Shown: one piece after another, positions 10,637-19,655 of the stretch
Layout of the letters: every line of letters begins with the position of its first letter
Numbering within the stretch: the first letter of the stretch is position 1
Assembly: GCA_024711265.1 (NCBI GenBank)
Contig: JANJTG010000091.1
Span: 1-32,932, forward strand
Direction: 5' to 3'
Origin: Bdellovibrio sp.
GTDB lineage: Bacteria > Bdellovibrionota > Bdellovibrionia > Bdellovibrionales > Bdellovibrionaceae
DNA: 32,932 bases
Notes under the pieces: model-generated
Databases searched by the model: none
What the model was told of the DNA's origin: nothing
Seen by the model: only the letters and a program-made list of their open reading frames with translations
Made by a program: the position numbers and the translations under genes

Positions 10637-10692
10637 AAAAAGCCCGGCCCTCATGTCTTTATTATAACGGAGACACACGGCGCGGGCTTTTT
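10637..10692. terminator. Large stem-loop, bidirectional terminator-like, after acnA
   Basis: AAAAAGCCCG (10637-10646) perfectly complementary to CGGGCTTTTT (10683-10692); extendable through GCC/GGC with a bulge; inner GTCT/AGAC arms. Confidence 0.6.
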
Positions 10693-10778
10693 CTTAAGAC
10701 TGGGGGGCCTTCGGGTTGGCCGCATAATTGCTTGGTACCTGTCGATGAATAAATAGTGCGCTTGATATGGGAGTAATT

Positions 10779-11576
10779 ATGAACCTGATTAAGTATGGGA
10801 CCGTGGCGACTGTGATGATCCTCAGTCAAAATGCTTCGGCGTCCTTCTGGGGCAAGGTAAAAAATGCTTTTAACGACTGTAAGTATTCCGAACAGGAATA
10901 CCAAGAGACATTGCAGTTTGAATCGTTAATGACTCCCAAACTTCCCGAACATTTTTCTGGTCGTTTTTCTGAGCGGGACTTTCTGAGTAAGTCTTGGATG
11001 CGAGACTTTCGGTATGTGATTGTGATCAATAAATCAGAATACGGTTCTTTGGCGCAAACCATGCGTGTCTATGATAATGGATATTTGATTCATCAGACAA
11101 AGGTGTCAACGGGTCGTGAAGGTTTTGAGCTTCGTCGCAAGAACAAAGAGTGCACGGGGGCTCCGGCCAAATCTTATTGGTCGCAAACACCCACAGGATT
11201 TTATACTCCCAAATATCTTTCTAAAGATCACACGTCGAGTTCTTGGGATTCAGATATGCCCTTTGCGATCTTCTTTGATATCGACAACGGTCTGGCTCTG
11301 CACCAGGTACACTCAAAGTATAAAGAGCATTTGGGAAGTCGTGCATCGGGAGGCTGTATTCGCCAGGATAAAGAGACGGCTGAAAATCTCTTTAACCTTG
11401 TCAAAGAAACTGAAGGCGCGGTTGTCCCAGAAGTGAATATCGACGGAACCCCTGTTTTGGATGGACAAGGGAACGTGAAATACAGCAATCAGCAGTTTTG
11501 GACAAATTCACGCACGGGTGAGGTTGTGAAATTTAACACCTTCAGCACCTTGATTATCGTCGAAAACGCGCCGTAG
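10779..11576 (+). CDS. L,D-transpeptidase (YkuD) family protein, secreted
   Basis: Signal-like N-terminus MNLIKYGTVATVMILSQNASA; catalytic region LHQVHSKYKEHLGSRASGGCIRQ; ATG 10779 has better SD (GGGAG) than 10767. Confidence 0.8.
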   Translation: MNLIKYGTVATVMILSQNASASFWGKVKNAFNDCKYSEQEYQETLQFESLMTPKLPEHFSGRFSERDFLSKSWMRDFRYVIVINKSEYGSLAQTMRVYDNGYLIHQTKVSTGREGFELRRKNKECTGAPAKSYWSQTPTGFYTPKYLSKDHTSSSWDSDMPFAIFFDIDNGLALHQVHSKYKEHLGSRASGGCIRQDKETAENLFNLVKETEGAVVPEVNIDGTPVLDGQGNVKYSNQQFWTNSRTGEVVKFNTFSTLIIVENAP

Positions 11577-11603
11577 TTCTCTTCACAGATTAAGTTCTTA
11601 AGA

Positions 11604-11632
11604 CCCCTTTTCGGAAGAAAAGGGGTTTTTTA
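11604..11632. terminator. Intrinsic terminator
   Basis: CCCCTTTT-CGGAAG-AAAAGGGG followed by TTTTTTATTTTT, after the transpeptidase gene; converges with a minus-strand gene end. Confidence 0.88.
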
Positions 11633-13717
11633 TTTTTCGTTGATCATCAAAATAAACGCATAGTCCGTCGCGGTGTCTTTCAGTTGATCAAATCGACCCG
11701 AGGCGCCCCCGTGTCCTGCCTTCATGTCCGTTTTAAGAAGGATGATGGAATCACCCTTGTTATGATCACGCAGTTTAGCCACCCACTTGGCGGGCTCCCA
11801 ATATTGAACTTGTGAATCATGAAGTCCCGTCGTCACAAAGGTGTGGGGATACTTCTTGTCTGCGACATTGTCATAGGGCGAGTACGACTTGATATAAGCA
11901 TAAGCTTTGGGATCGTTTGGATCCCCCCACTGATCATATTCTGATGTCGTCAGAGGAATGCTTTCGTCAAGCATGGTGGTAATGACATCTACAAAAGGGA
12001 CTTGGGCCACGACTCCAGTGTAGAGGTCCGGGCGAAGATTCATAATAGCCCCCATCAAAAGTCCCCCCGCACTTCCGCCCATGGCATAAACCTTCTTGCC
12101 GTTGGCGTAGTGGCCTTTCACTAAAGCTTCCGTGCAGTCAATAAAATCAAAAAAGGTATTCATTTTGTGGAAGGTTCTTCCATTGTCGTACCAGGCACGA
12201 CCCATTTCAGATCCGCCACGGATATGGGCCTTGGCGAAAACAAATCCTCTGTCGATCAAACTGAAAATGTCGCTATTGAACCAAGGGTCCATGTTGGCCC
12301 CATAGGATCCATAACCGTAAATCAAAAGAGGAGAGGTGCCGTCAAGTCGATGTTCCTTTTTCATAATTAACGAGACTGGAACTTGAGTGCCATCGCGTAC
12401 AGTGAAGAAGACCCGCTCAGTCTTATAGAGTTCCGCATTGAAGTTAGGGACCTCATGTCTTTTAATCAGCTCCTGATGATGGGTCCTCATGTTGATGTCA
12501 TAGTTGGACGGAGGAAGGCGCATGGACTCGTAGTCAAAACGCAAAAGGTCCGTATCGAATTCACGATTGTCGCCCACCGACGCCAGATAGCTTTCATCGG
12601 CAAAAGGAATGGTGAAAGCATTTTTCGCTTGTCGATCGGTGATTTGAATTTGGGTTAACCCATTTTTGCGTTCATCTAATGCCAAATGATTTTTAAAGAC
12701 GGTCACATCCTGAAGGTAAGTATCTTCGCGATGAGGCACAAGGTCCTTCCACGCTTTGAGGTCGGTGTGATTCAGATCCGTCGTCATCAGTTTATAGTTT
12801 TTAGCATTCTTGTTAGTTAGGATATAAAAGAGATCGCCTCCATCGGTGACGGAGTACTCGTGCTCTCGCTCGCGAGGAGTAAAGATTTTAAACTTGTCAT
12901 TCGGTGTATTCGCATCAAGATATTGAACCTCGGTAGTCAAGGTGCTTTGGGAATTGATGTAGATAAATCTTTTTGAAAGGGATTTGTAGACAAAGCAAGA
13001 AAAGGTTTCATCTTTTTCGAAGTAGACAAGGTCTTTTTGACGGCTCTTAATGTTATAGCGGAAGATCTTCTCAGCACGTAAGGTCTCTGGATGTTGTTGA
13101 GAATAGAAGACTGTCTCGTTGTCGTTGGCCCATACCAGGTTGCCCGTGACGTTTTCAATCTTGTCAGAAATGATTTTCCCAGTAATAAGATCTTTGAAGT
13201 AGATCGTGAAGAAGCGACGTCCCACTGTATCTACAGCATAAGCCATCATCTGGTGGTTGGGACTCATTCGAGGTCCCGTCGTCTGATAGAAGTCGTGACC
13301 CTTGGCTAATTCAGGGACGTTAAGCAAGATCTCTTCTTTGCCTTGCGCCGAGCCCTGCCGACGTACAAAAAGAGGATATTGTTGTCCGGCTTCATAACGA
13401 ACAGAGTAATAGTAGTTACCGTCCTTGACCGGAGCGGAAGATTCATCTTCCTTCACCCGAGATTTCAACTCCTGGAATAACTTTTCTTCTAAAGGCTTAA
13501 CGGACTTCATCACCTCATCGGTGTATTTATTTTCCTGATTCAGATATTCAATGACCTGAGGGTTCTCTCGTTCGCGAAGCCAGAAGTAGTCGTCAACACG
13601 AGTGTCTTGATGTTTGACTAAGGACACAGGTTTTTTTTCGGGTTGTGGAAAAGAAAGAGGATTTTTGTGCATGCAGGAGGCTCCCAACAATAAGAAGACA
13701 TAACAAAGTCTTTTCAT
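11630..13717 (-). CDS. Prolyl oligopeptidase family S9 (oligopeptidase B-like), predicted lipoprotein
   Basis: Lipobox-like LLLGASC; RVDDYFWLRERENPQVIEYLNQEN; catalytic GGSAGGLLMG; C-terminal GHGGASGRF. Confidence 0.92.
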   Translation of the reverse strand: MKRLCYVFLLLGASCMHKNPLSFPQPEKKPVSLVKHQDTRVDDYFWLRERENPQVIEYLNQENKYTDEVMKSVKPLEEKLFQELKSRVKEDESSAPVKDGNYYYSVRYEAGQQYPLFVRRQGSAQGKEEILLNVPELAKGHDFYQTTGPRMSPNHQMMAYAVDTVGRRFFTIYFKDLITGKIISDKIENVTGNLVWANDNETVFYSQQHPETLRAEKIFRYNIKSRQKDLVYFEKDETFSCFVYKSLSKRFIYINSQSTLTTEVQYLDANTPNDKFKIFTPREREHEYSVTDGGDLFYILTNKNAKNYKLMTTDLNHTDLKAWKDLVPHREDTYLQDVTVFKNHLALDERKNGLTQIQITDRQAKNAFTIPFADESYLASVGDNREFDTDLLRFDYESMRLPPSNYDINMRTHHQELIKRHEVPNFNAELYKTERVFFTVRDGTQVPVSLIMKKEHRLDGTSPLLIYGYGSYGANMDPWFNSDIFSLIDRGFVFAKAHIRGGSEMGRAWYDNGRTFHKMNTFFDFIDCTEALVKGHYANGKKVYAMGGSAGGLLMGAIMNLRPDLYTGVVAQVPFVDVITTMLDESIPLTTSEYDQWGDPNDPKAYAYIKSYSPYDNVADKKYPHTFVTTGLHDSQVQYWEPAKWVAKLRDHNKGDSIILLKTDMKAGHGGASGRFDQLKDTATDYAFILMINEK

Positions 13718-13757
13718 AAGCGAAAGGCTATCATGAACTCATTGTGAGGGTATATCT

Positions 13758-13788
13758 AAAAAGGTACCTGCGTGCTCTGGCAGGTACC
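13758..13788 (-). terminator. Intrinsic terminator built on GGTACCTG inverted repeat, downstream of the NmrA-like gene
   Basis: GGTACCTGC (13763-13771) / GCAGGTACC (13780-13788), T-run on minus strand. Confidence 0.8.
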
Positions 13789-13796
13789 CTTGTATT

Positions 13797-14741
13797 TTAA
13801 GGTCGAGCTTCTCCTCGGGATTCAGAGGGGCGGGCTTTGGAAGGGCTTTCCGCTAGCAGAGCTTTGTTATAGGCGTCAAGGAAAGTGGTTCGTGCAAACT
13901 CTTCGATAGAGGTCGCGGTCGTGTTCATTTTATCTCGTGTGATGGTGCCAGTGATGGTTCCGTTGGTGAAGCTGTCGGCAAGTTCCAAGAATGAATCAGC
14001 CCAGTCTTCACCGATGCCAGCTCCGATAAGATAGTTCCTCATTTCTTTGGCGGGAACCTCCACGTATTCTAAATCAGGCTTTTTGATGGTTTGGCCCAAC
14101 ACGCGAATAATCTCTTCGTGGGTGAGGTCTCTTTCACCTAAAAGATATTCGACATTGTTGGATTTAAAATCCGGATTCATCAGTAAAAAGGCGGCGCGAG
14201 CAGCGATATCGCGGGAAGCAATCATGCTGATGGGAATGTCTCCGGGAATGGTTCCGAAATAGCGATTCATCGAAATAATGGTAGAGAGTCCACCAAAAAG
14301 ATTTTCCATGAAGTAGGTGGGACGTAAGTGCATGATATCGGCGTGAGTGATTTCATTAAGTCGCTGTTCTTGGTCGTGGAGTCCTAAGACGGGACCCGTT
14401 CCGCTTTCCAGATCAGCGCCCACGCTGCTTAAATTCACCACTTTTTTGATTCCGGCTTCTTCAATGGCTTCAGCGATCACCTCCCCAAATTTATTTTGAT
14501 AGAAGCGAACCTCCGGAGCACTGAAGTTAGGAGGAATGAGCGTGAACACCGCTGAGCATCCTCGCATGGCATCGGTAAGAAAGGACACGTTGTTGGCGTC
14601 CCCTTGAGCAAGTTCTGCCCCCTGAAACGCGGTTTTATCGGGGAAGTGTCGAGCTACGCAACGAACTTTTTGGCCATTGGCGAGAAGATGCGTGGTGATC
14701 TTAGAGCCAACATGTCCGGTCGCTCCCATTACGAGAATCAT
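13797..14741 (-). CDS. NmrA-like/SDR NAD(P)-binding protein
   Basis: MILVMGATGHVGSKITTHLL Rossmann motif, NmrA-type HLRPTYFMENL segment. Confidence 0.88.
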   Translation of the reverse strand: MILVMGATGHVGSKITTHLLANGQKVRCVARHFPDKTAFQGAELAQGDANNVSFLTDAMRGCSAVFTLIPPNFSAPEVRFYQNKFGEVIAEAIEEAGIKKVVNLSSVGADLESGTGPVLGLHDQEQRLNEITHADIMHLRPTYFMENLFGGLSTIISMNRYFGTIPGDIPISMIASRDIAARAAFLLMNPDFKSNNVEYLLGERDLTHEEIIRVLGQTIKKPDLEYVEVPAKEMRNYLIGAGIGEDWADSFLELADSFTNGTITGTITRDKMNTTATSIEEFARTTFLDAYNKALLAESPSKARPSESRGEARP

Positions 14742-14791
14742 AAAAAAACCTCCTTGTTATGTTCCCATGCTACTAGGAATAACAAAGAGGT
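14742..14791 (-). promoter_or_regulatory. Hairpin plus U-tract that contains the Shine-Dalgarno of the NmrA-like gene (terminator/SD-sequestering element)
   Basis: Minus-strand RNA ACCUCUUUGUUAU...AUAACAAGGAGGU then Us then AUG (14741); 13-bp stem with one G-U wobble. Confidence 0.7.
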
Positions 14792-14815
14792 CCGTACTTA
14801 CATTTCTTTAATTTA

Positions 14816-16513
14816 TTAACCTTTGGCTTCCGCCAAAAGCTGTTCGGCGTGGGCCAGCGAAGTTTTAGAAATCTTTTCGCCACTGATCAGGCGAGCAATC
14901 TCTTGAACGCGTTCTTTGGTTTTGAGTTCTGACACAAGCATGGCCACAGAATCCTTCTGCGGAGACTTCTGAATAAAGAAGTGAATATGTCCAAAAGCGG
15001 CCACTTGCGGAAGGTGGGTCACGCAGATCACCTGCTGTCCTTTAGCAATGGTTTTAAGTTTGCGTCCCACTTTTTCGGCGGTTTCCCCTGAAACACCCGT
15101 GTCCACTTCGTCAAACAAGTATGTGCGTGGTTGACTGTGAGAACCCACCACACGTTTCAAGGACAGAAGGATACGACTGAGTTCCCCACCAGAAGCAAAT
15201 TTTGCCAAAGGACGTTTGGCGTCTTTGGAGGAGGTCTGGCTTAAGAACTCCACGTCGCTCAATCCCGTCGAAGAAAGCTCCTCAAGTTTTTCCACCATCA
15301 CGTGGAAAGTGACGCCTTTCATGTTCAGATCCAAAAGTTCGGCATTCACGCTGTCGGCCAAGAGGTCGGCCCCTTTTTGACGGCGTTTATGAAGGTCAGT
15401 GCCCAATACCTCGAGCTCTTTAAGTAAAATCGCGGCTTCTTTTTTCAAAGATTCGATTTTTGTTTCAGAGTTTTGCAGATTCGAGATCTCAATCTCCATG
15501 TCCATCAAGGCTTTGAGAATGTCGTCTACGGTTGAGCCGTACTTCTTCTGAAGTTTGCGAAGATCACTTAAACGCTCTTCGACCTCTTCAAGTCGCTGTG
15601 GATCAGCATCAATTTTAGAAGCATATTGACGAAGTTCGTAGACGCTTTCGTCGATAAGGGCTTTGGCCTGCTCCAGATTTTCAAGTTTGGCGGCGATCTG
15701 AGGGTCCACGTGAGATAGCTCCATGCCTTTTTTCAGAATAGCATTGAGGCGGCTGATCGCAGAGTCATCGTCCGTGTAAAGAGCCGCTTCCGCTTGGTCC
15801 ACAAACGAACCGATGCGGGACGAGTTCTTGAGCTTCTTAACTTCCACTTCCAATTCTAAATCTTCGCCAGGGGATAGATCTAAATTGGCAATTTCATCGC
15901 GTTGATAAACCAAGAAATCCAAACGCTGCGCTTTTTGTTTTGCGTCGTTTTCAAGTTTTTTGATTTCCTCAAAGATGCCGTGGTAGCGATTGTACTTTTC
16001 TGTGAATAAAAGGCGTTTATCCCAGGTTCCGGCGTATTGATCCAAAAGATCGAGGTGGTAGGCCTTGGACATTAAGTTGCGGTTTTCATGCTGTCCCGTC
16101 ATTTCAATCAACGGCGCGGAATGACCTGCCAGCTCCACCAGAGGAGCCACGATATCGCGAAGACTGTTCAGGGTGCTGAGGCTGCCGTTCAAATAGACTT
16201 TGGATTTGTCTCCAGAACTTAATACGCGACGAACAATCAAGATGTCTTCGTCGACCTCGATTCCCATGTCTTTAAGACCTTGAGCGATGTCAGGACGTTT
16301 GCTGATATCAAAGGACCCTTCAATCGTGGCTTGAGATGCCCCCGTGCGGATCGTGTCGCTAGAGCCTTTTCCTCCCATCAATAAAGAAAGACTTTTAAGA
16401 AGAACGGATTTTCCCGCACCGGTTTCACCGCTCAGGATATTGAGACCTTCTTTGAAAGTGATGTGAAGATTTTCGATGATGGCGAAATTAGAAACTTTCA
16501 GCTCTAGTAACAT
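14816..16513 (-). CDS. recN: DNA repair protein RecN
   Basis: MLLELKVSNFAIIENLHITFKEGLNILSGETGAGKSVLLKSLSLLMGGK, FASGGELSRILLSLKRV, LFDEVDTGVSGETAEKVG, VICVTHLPQVAAFG. Confidence 0.98.
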   Translation of the reverse strand: MLLELKVSNFAIIENLHITFKEGLNILSGETGAGKSVLLKSLSLLMGGKGSSDTIRTGASQATIEGSFDISKRPDIAQGLKDMGIEVDEDILIVRRVLSSGDKSKVYLNGSLSTLNSLRDIVAPLVELAGHSAPLIEMTGQHENRNLMSKAYHLDLLDQYAGTWDKRLLFTEKYNRYHGIFEEIKKLENDAKQKAQRLDFLVYQRDEIANLDLSPGEDLELEVEVKKLKNSSRIGSFVDQAEAALYTDDDSAISRLNAILKKGMELSHVDPQIAAKLENLEQAKALIDESVYELRQYASKIDADPQRLEEVEERLSDLRKLQKKYGSTVDDILKALMDMEIEISNLQNSETKIESLKKEAAILLKELEVLGTDLHKRRQKGADLLADSVNAELLDLNMKGVTFHVMVEKLEELSSTGLSDVEFLSQTSSKDAKRPLAKFASGGELSRILLSLKRVVGSHSQPRTYLFDEVDTGVSGETAEKVGRKLKTIAKGQQVICVTHLPQVAAFGHIHFFIQKSPQKDSVAMLVSELKTKERVQEIARLISGEKISKTSLAHAEQLLAEAKG

Positions 16514-16539
16514 AATATCTCCTGTCGATCTTAGCTCGA

Positions 16540-17442
16540 CTAGTTTCGATCTCCAAATTTTAGTTTTTCACGAAGCAAGTGGAAGTAGTTGTGATTGTGT
16601 TCCCGAACCATCCAATGATCATAACAAGAACGAGTCAGAATCACCTCGTCTTCCGCTGTGATCTCTGTCATTTTTTGTCCATCGACGATGAAATGGGCTT
16701 TTTGTGTTTTACCTTCGAGTTTAAAGGAAAGCTCGCGGTCATCGGGGAAGATCAAAGGACGAGAAGTCAAACTGTGCGGAGCAACGGGAGTCACCACAAA
16801 AACCGGGGACTCGGGATGCAAAATAGGACCGCCCGCAGCCAAGTTGTAAGCTGTAGATCCCGAGGGACTGGCGACGATAAAACCATCGGCCTTGACCTTG
16901 CTGACTAAAAACTTTTCAGAATAAATCGCGGTATTGATCAATTGACTCATGGAGCCTCTTTCGATCACCACGTCGTTCAGCGCATGAAATTCTCCACGAG
17001 ATTTTCCTTTGCGCAAAATTTTTGCCACCAACATGGAGCGTGGGCGAAGAACCATTTTGCCCGCGATGGTTTGTTCGATGATGTCAAAAACGGAATCCGC
17101 ATTGTGGGCCGTGAGGAAACCCAAGGAGCCCATGTTAAAGCCTAAGATAGGCACACTGCGCCCCTCAAGCAAACGAACGGCGCGAAGGTAGGTGCCATCC
17201 CCACCAAGGACGATCACCAGTTTGAGATCGTCCATTTGTTTTTTGGTTTTTGCCGCCTTCGTTCCGGGAACCACTTTTTGCTCGGGAGCGGTCAAAACCT
17301 GAAAGCCGCGCTCTCTGAGATAGTCGGCCACTTTCTTTGCCAAAGAGACCGCCTGGGTTGTTTCCAAGCGGTAGACTAAAGCGATGCTGCCGCCTTCGCT
17401 TAAAGTGAGTTTGTTGTTTTTATTCATCGAACTTTTGCTCAT
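16540..17442 (-). CDS. nadK: NAD kinase
   Basis: LVIVLGGDGTYLRAVRLL, GFNMGSLGFLT, NDVVIERG, DGFIVASPSGSTAYNLAAGGPILHP; next to recN as in many bacteria. Confidence 0.97.
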   Translation of the reverse strand: MSKSSMNKNNKLTLSEGGSIALVYRLETTQAVSLAKKVADYLRERGFQVLTAPEQKVVPGTKAAKTKKQMDDLKLVIVLGGDGTYLRAVRLLEGRSVPILGFNMGSLGFLTAHNADSVFDIIEQTIAGKMVLRPRSMLVAKILRKGKSRGEFHALNDVVIERGSMSQLINTAIYSEKFLVSKVKADGFIVASPSGSTAYNLAAGGPILHPESPVFVVTPVAPHSLTSRPLIFPDDRELSFKLEGKTQKAHFIVDGQKMTEITAEDEVILTRSCYDHWMVREHNHNYFHLLREKLKFGDRN

Positions 17443-19481
17443 TAAATCAATCCATCACGTCTTAAAAGTGCGTTGGGATCTGGTTCACGGCCACGGAATT
17501 TCTTGTAAAGATCCATGGGATGTTCCGTGCCGCCACGACTCAGGATATTGTCCTTAAATTTCTTGGCGACCTCTTCATTGAAAAGACCTTTTTCTTTGAA
17601 GTATTCAAAAGCATCGGCATCCAAAACCTCCGCCCATTTGTAAGAGTAATATCCCGCAGAATATCCGCCTGCAAAGATGTGGCTGAAACTGCAAGAGGAA
17701 TTCGCACCCTCCACCTTTGGAAACAGACGAGTCTCGGCCGTGGCTTTTTCTTCAAAAGCGTCGACATCGGTGATTTTTGAAGGATCTGTAGAGTACCATG
17801 CCTGATCCATCATTCCGAACTGGAGCTGACGGCAAGACATGTATCCCGCTTGGAATTTTTGAGAGGCTTTCAGCTTCTCAATCAGTTCGGCAGGCATCGG
17901 TGCGTTGGTTTCATAGTGACGGGCGAAAAGATCCAAACCTTCTTTTTCTCCCACCCAGTTTTCCATAATTTGAGAGGGAAGTTCTACGAAATCCCAATAA
18001 ACATTCGTGCCGCTCAATGAAGAGTAGGTGCAGTCCGAAAGCATTCCGTGCAAGGCATGGCCGAACTCGTGGAACAAGGTACGAACTTCATCGTAAGTAA
18101 GAAGTGATGGCTTGGTCGGAGTCGGTTTCGTGAAGTTGCAGACGATGCTGACATGAGGGCGCTTCATTTCGCCTTCGATCAAACCTTGCCCACGGAACTG
18201 AGTCATCCAGGCGCCGCCTTTTTTCGTTTCACGCGGGAAGTAGTCGGTATAGAAAAGACCCATGTACTTTCCAGAAGCCTCTTCGTAGATTTCATAGGCT
18301 TTGACTTCAGGGTGATAGACGGGAATGTCTTTGTTTTCTTTGAAGGTCAGGCCATAAAGTTTTTTGGCGTGAGCAAAAACACCTTCCACGACATTTTCAA
18401 GCTTGAAGTAAGGGCGAAGGTCTTCTTCGTTAAACGCATATTTTTCTTCTTTGAGTTTTTCAGAATAATAACCAAAATCCCAAGGCATGATGTCGGTTAT
18501 GCCATCAATCTTTTTGGCAAATTCAGTGACTTCGGCAAGGTCTCTTTTTCCGGCATCCTTTGAAGCTTTTAAAAGTTTTGATAAGAATTCACTCACGGTT
18601 TGTGGGTTCTTGGCCATGCGTTCTGCCAGAACAAAGTCAGCGTGAGTCGCGAATCCCAAAAGCTTTGCGCGTTTGTCACGAAGTTGAACGATTTTAAGAA
18701 CGGTGGCTTGATTGTCGAATTCACCTTTGAAAGCGCGAGAAGAAAAAGCTCTCCACATTTTTTCACGAAGCTGACGGTTCTTGGCGTACGTCATGAAAGG
18801 GAGGTAGCTGGGGATTTGCAGGTTGAAAAGCCATTTATCTTTTTGTCCTTTGGCTTCGGCCATTGCCGCCGCACCTTCAAGAACGCCCTCGGGAAGACCT
18901 TCAACATCTTCTTTTTTATCCAAGATCATTTCAAAAGAATTGGTCGCCTTAAGAACATTTTCAGAAAACTTCGGAGCAAGAACGGAGAGCTCTTGGTCGA
19001 TTTGACGAAGAGTTTCTTTATCGCTGGCAGACAGAAGGGCGCCGTTGCGAGTGAAGGATAAATAAGTTTTTTCTAATAAACGCATTTGCTCTTTGTTGAG
19101 ATTCAAAGAGTCGCGTTTGTCATAGACGGTTTTCACACGCTTAAAGATTTCATCGTCCAAAGAAACATCAGACGCAAGCGCGGTGACTTTCGGGTAGATC
19201 TCTTTGGCAAGGGCTTGGAGGGCGTCATCGGCATTTGCCACCTCCATATTGCCATAGATACCGGCGATCTTATCAGCCAGCTCGGAGGCGGACTCTAGGG
19301 CCACGATCGTATTTTCGAAATCGGGAGCCGCCGGGTTGGCCTTCATTTTAGCAAGGTTGTCTTTAGCGATTTTAATCGCCTCATCCAGCGCAGGCAGATA
19401 ATGCTCCACTTTGATCAAATCAAAAGGAACGGCTTGGTCCTTGTTTGTGAAGGGTTTTAAGAGAGGATTTGTCGTGTTCAT
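17442..19481 (-). CDS. M3 family metallopeptidase (Dcp/oligopeptidase A-like)
   Basis: Zinc motif LFHEFGHALHGMLS; SLSGTNVYWDFVELPSQIMENW; preferred ATG 19481 with GGAGGT SD; stop overlaps nadK start. Confidence 0.94.
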   Translation of the reverse strand: MNTTNPLLKPFTNKDQAVPFDLIKVEHYLPALDEAIKIAKDNLAKMKANPAAPDFENTIVALESASELADKIAGIYGNMEVANADDALQALAKEIYPKVTALASDVSLDDEIFKRVKTVYDKRDSLNLNKEQMRLLEKTYLSFTRNGALLSASDKETLRQIDQELSVLAPKFSENVLKATNSFEMILDKKEDVEGLPEGVLEGAAAMAEAKGQKDKWLFNLQIPSYLPFMTYAKNRQLREKMWRAFSSRAFKGEFDNQATVLKIVQLRDKRAKLLGFATHADFVLAERMAKNPQTVSEFLSKLLKASKDAGKRDLAEVTEFAKKIDGITDIMPWDFGYYSEKLKEEKYAFNEEDLRPYFKLENVVEGVFAHAKKLYGLTFKENKDIPVYHPEVKAYEIYEEASGKYMGLFYTDYFPRETKKGGAWMTQFRGQGLIEGEMKRPHVSIVCNFTKPTPTKPSLLTYDEVRTLFHEFGHALHGMLSDCTYSSLSGTNVYWDFVELPSQIMENWVGEKEGLDLFARHYETNAPMPAELIEKLKASQKFQAGYMSCRQLQFGMMDQAWYSTDPSKITDVDAFEEKATAETRLFPKVEGANSSCSFSHIFAGGYSAGYYSYKWAEVLDADAFEYFKEKGLFNEEVAKKFKDNILSRGGTEHPMDLYKKFRGREPDPNALLRRDGLI

Positions 19482-19544
19482 GAAGACCTCCAGAAGTGTG
19501 ATAGAACCCTTCTTTTCTTTCATGAAGACGCCCAAAAATCAAAA

Positions 19545-19561
19545 GGTACCTGACTGGTACC
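19545..19561 (-). repeat. GGTACC-TGACT-GGTACC inverted repeat with T-run on minus strand
   Basis: Direct reading; second terminator-like hairpin after 19570-19602. Confidence 0.65.
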
Positions 19562-19569
19562 AATGGAAA

Positions 19570-19602
19570 GGCCCCTTGGTGGTTTTATCCTTCCAAGGGG
19601 CC
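19570..19602 (-). terminator. Intrinsic terminator of the Cys-rich lipoprotein gene
   Basis: GGCCCCTTGG / CCAAGGGGCC perfect 10-bp stem, 13-nt loop. Confidence 0.75.
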
Positions 19603-19655
19603 ATGATAATGCGGCATATTATCCGTAAAAACGGTCGAGGAGCGCCGCACTCACT

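Noticed and set aside
18153-19061. 136-aa and 153-aa plus-strand ORFs inside the M3 peptidase gene
   Set aside because: Phe-rich shadow ORFs opposite a well-supported gene.
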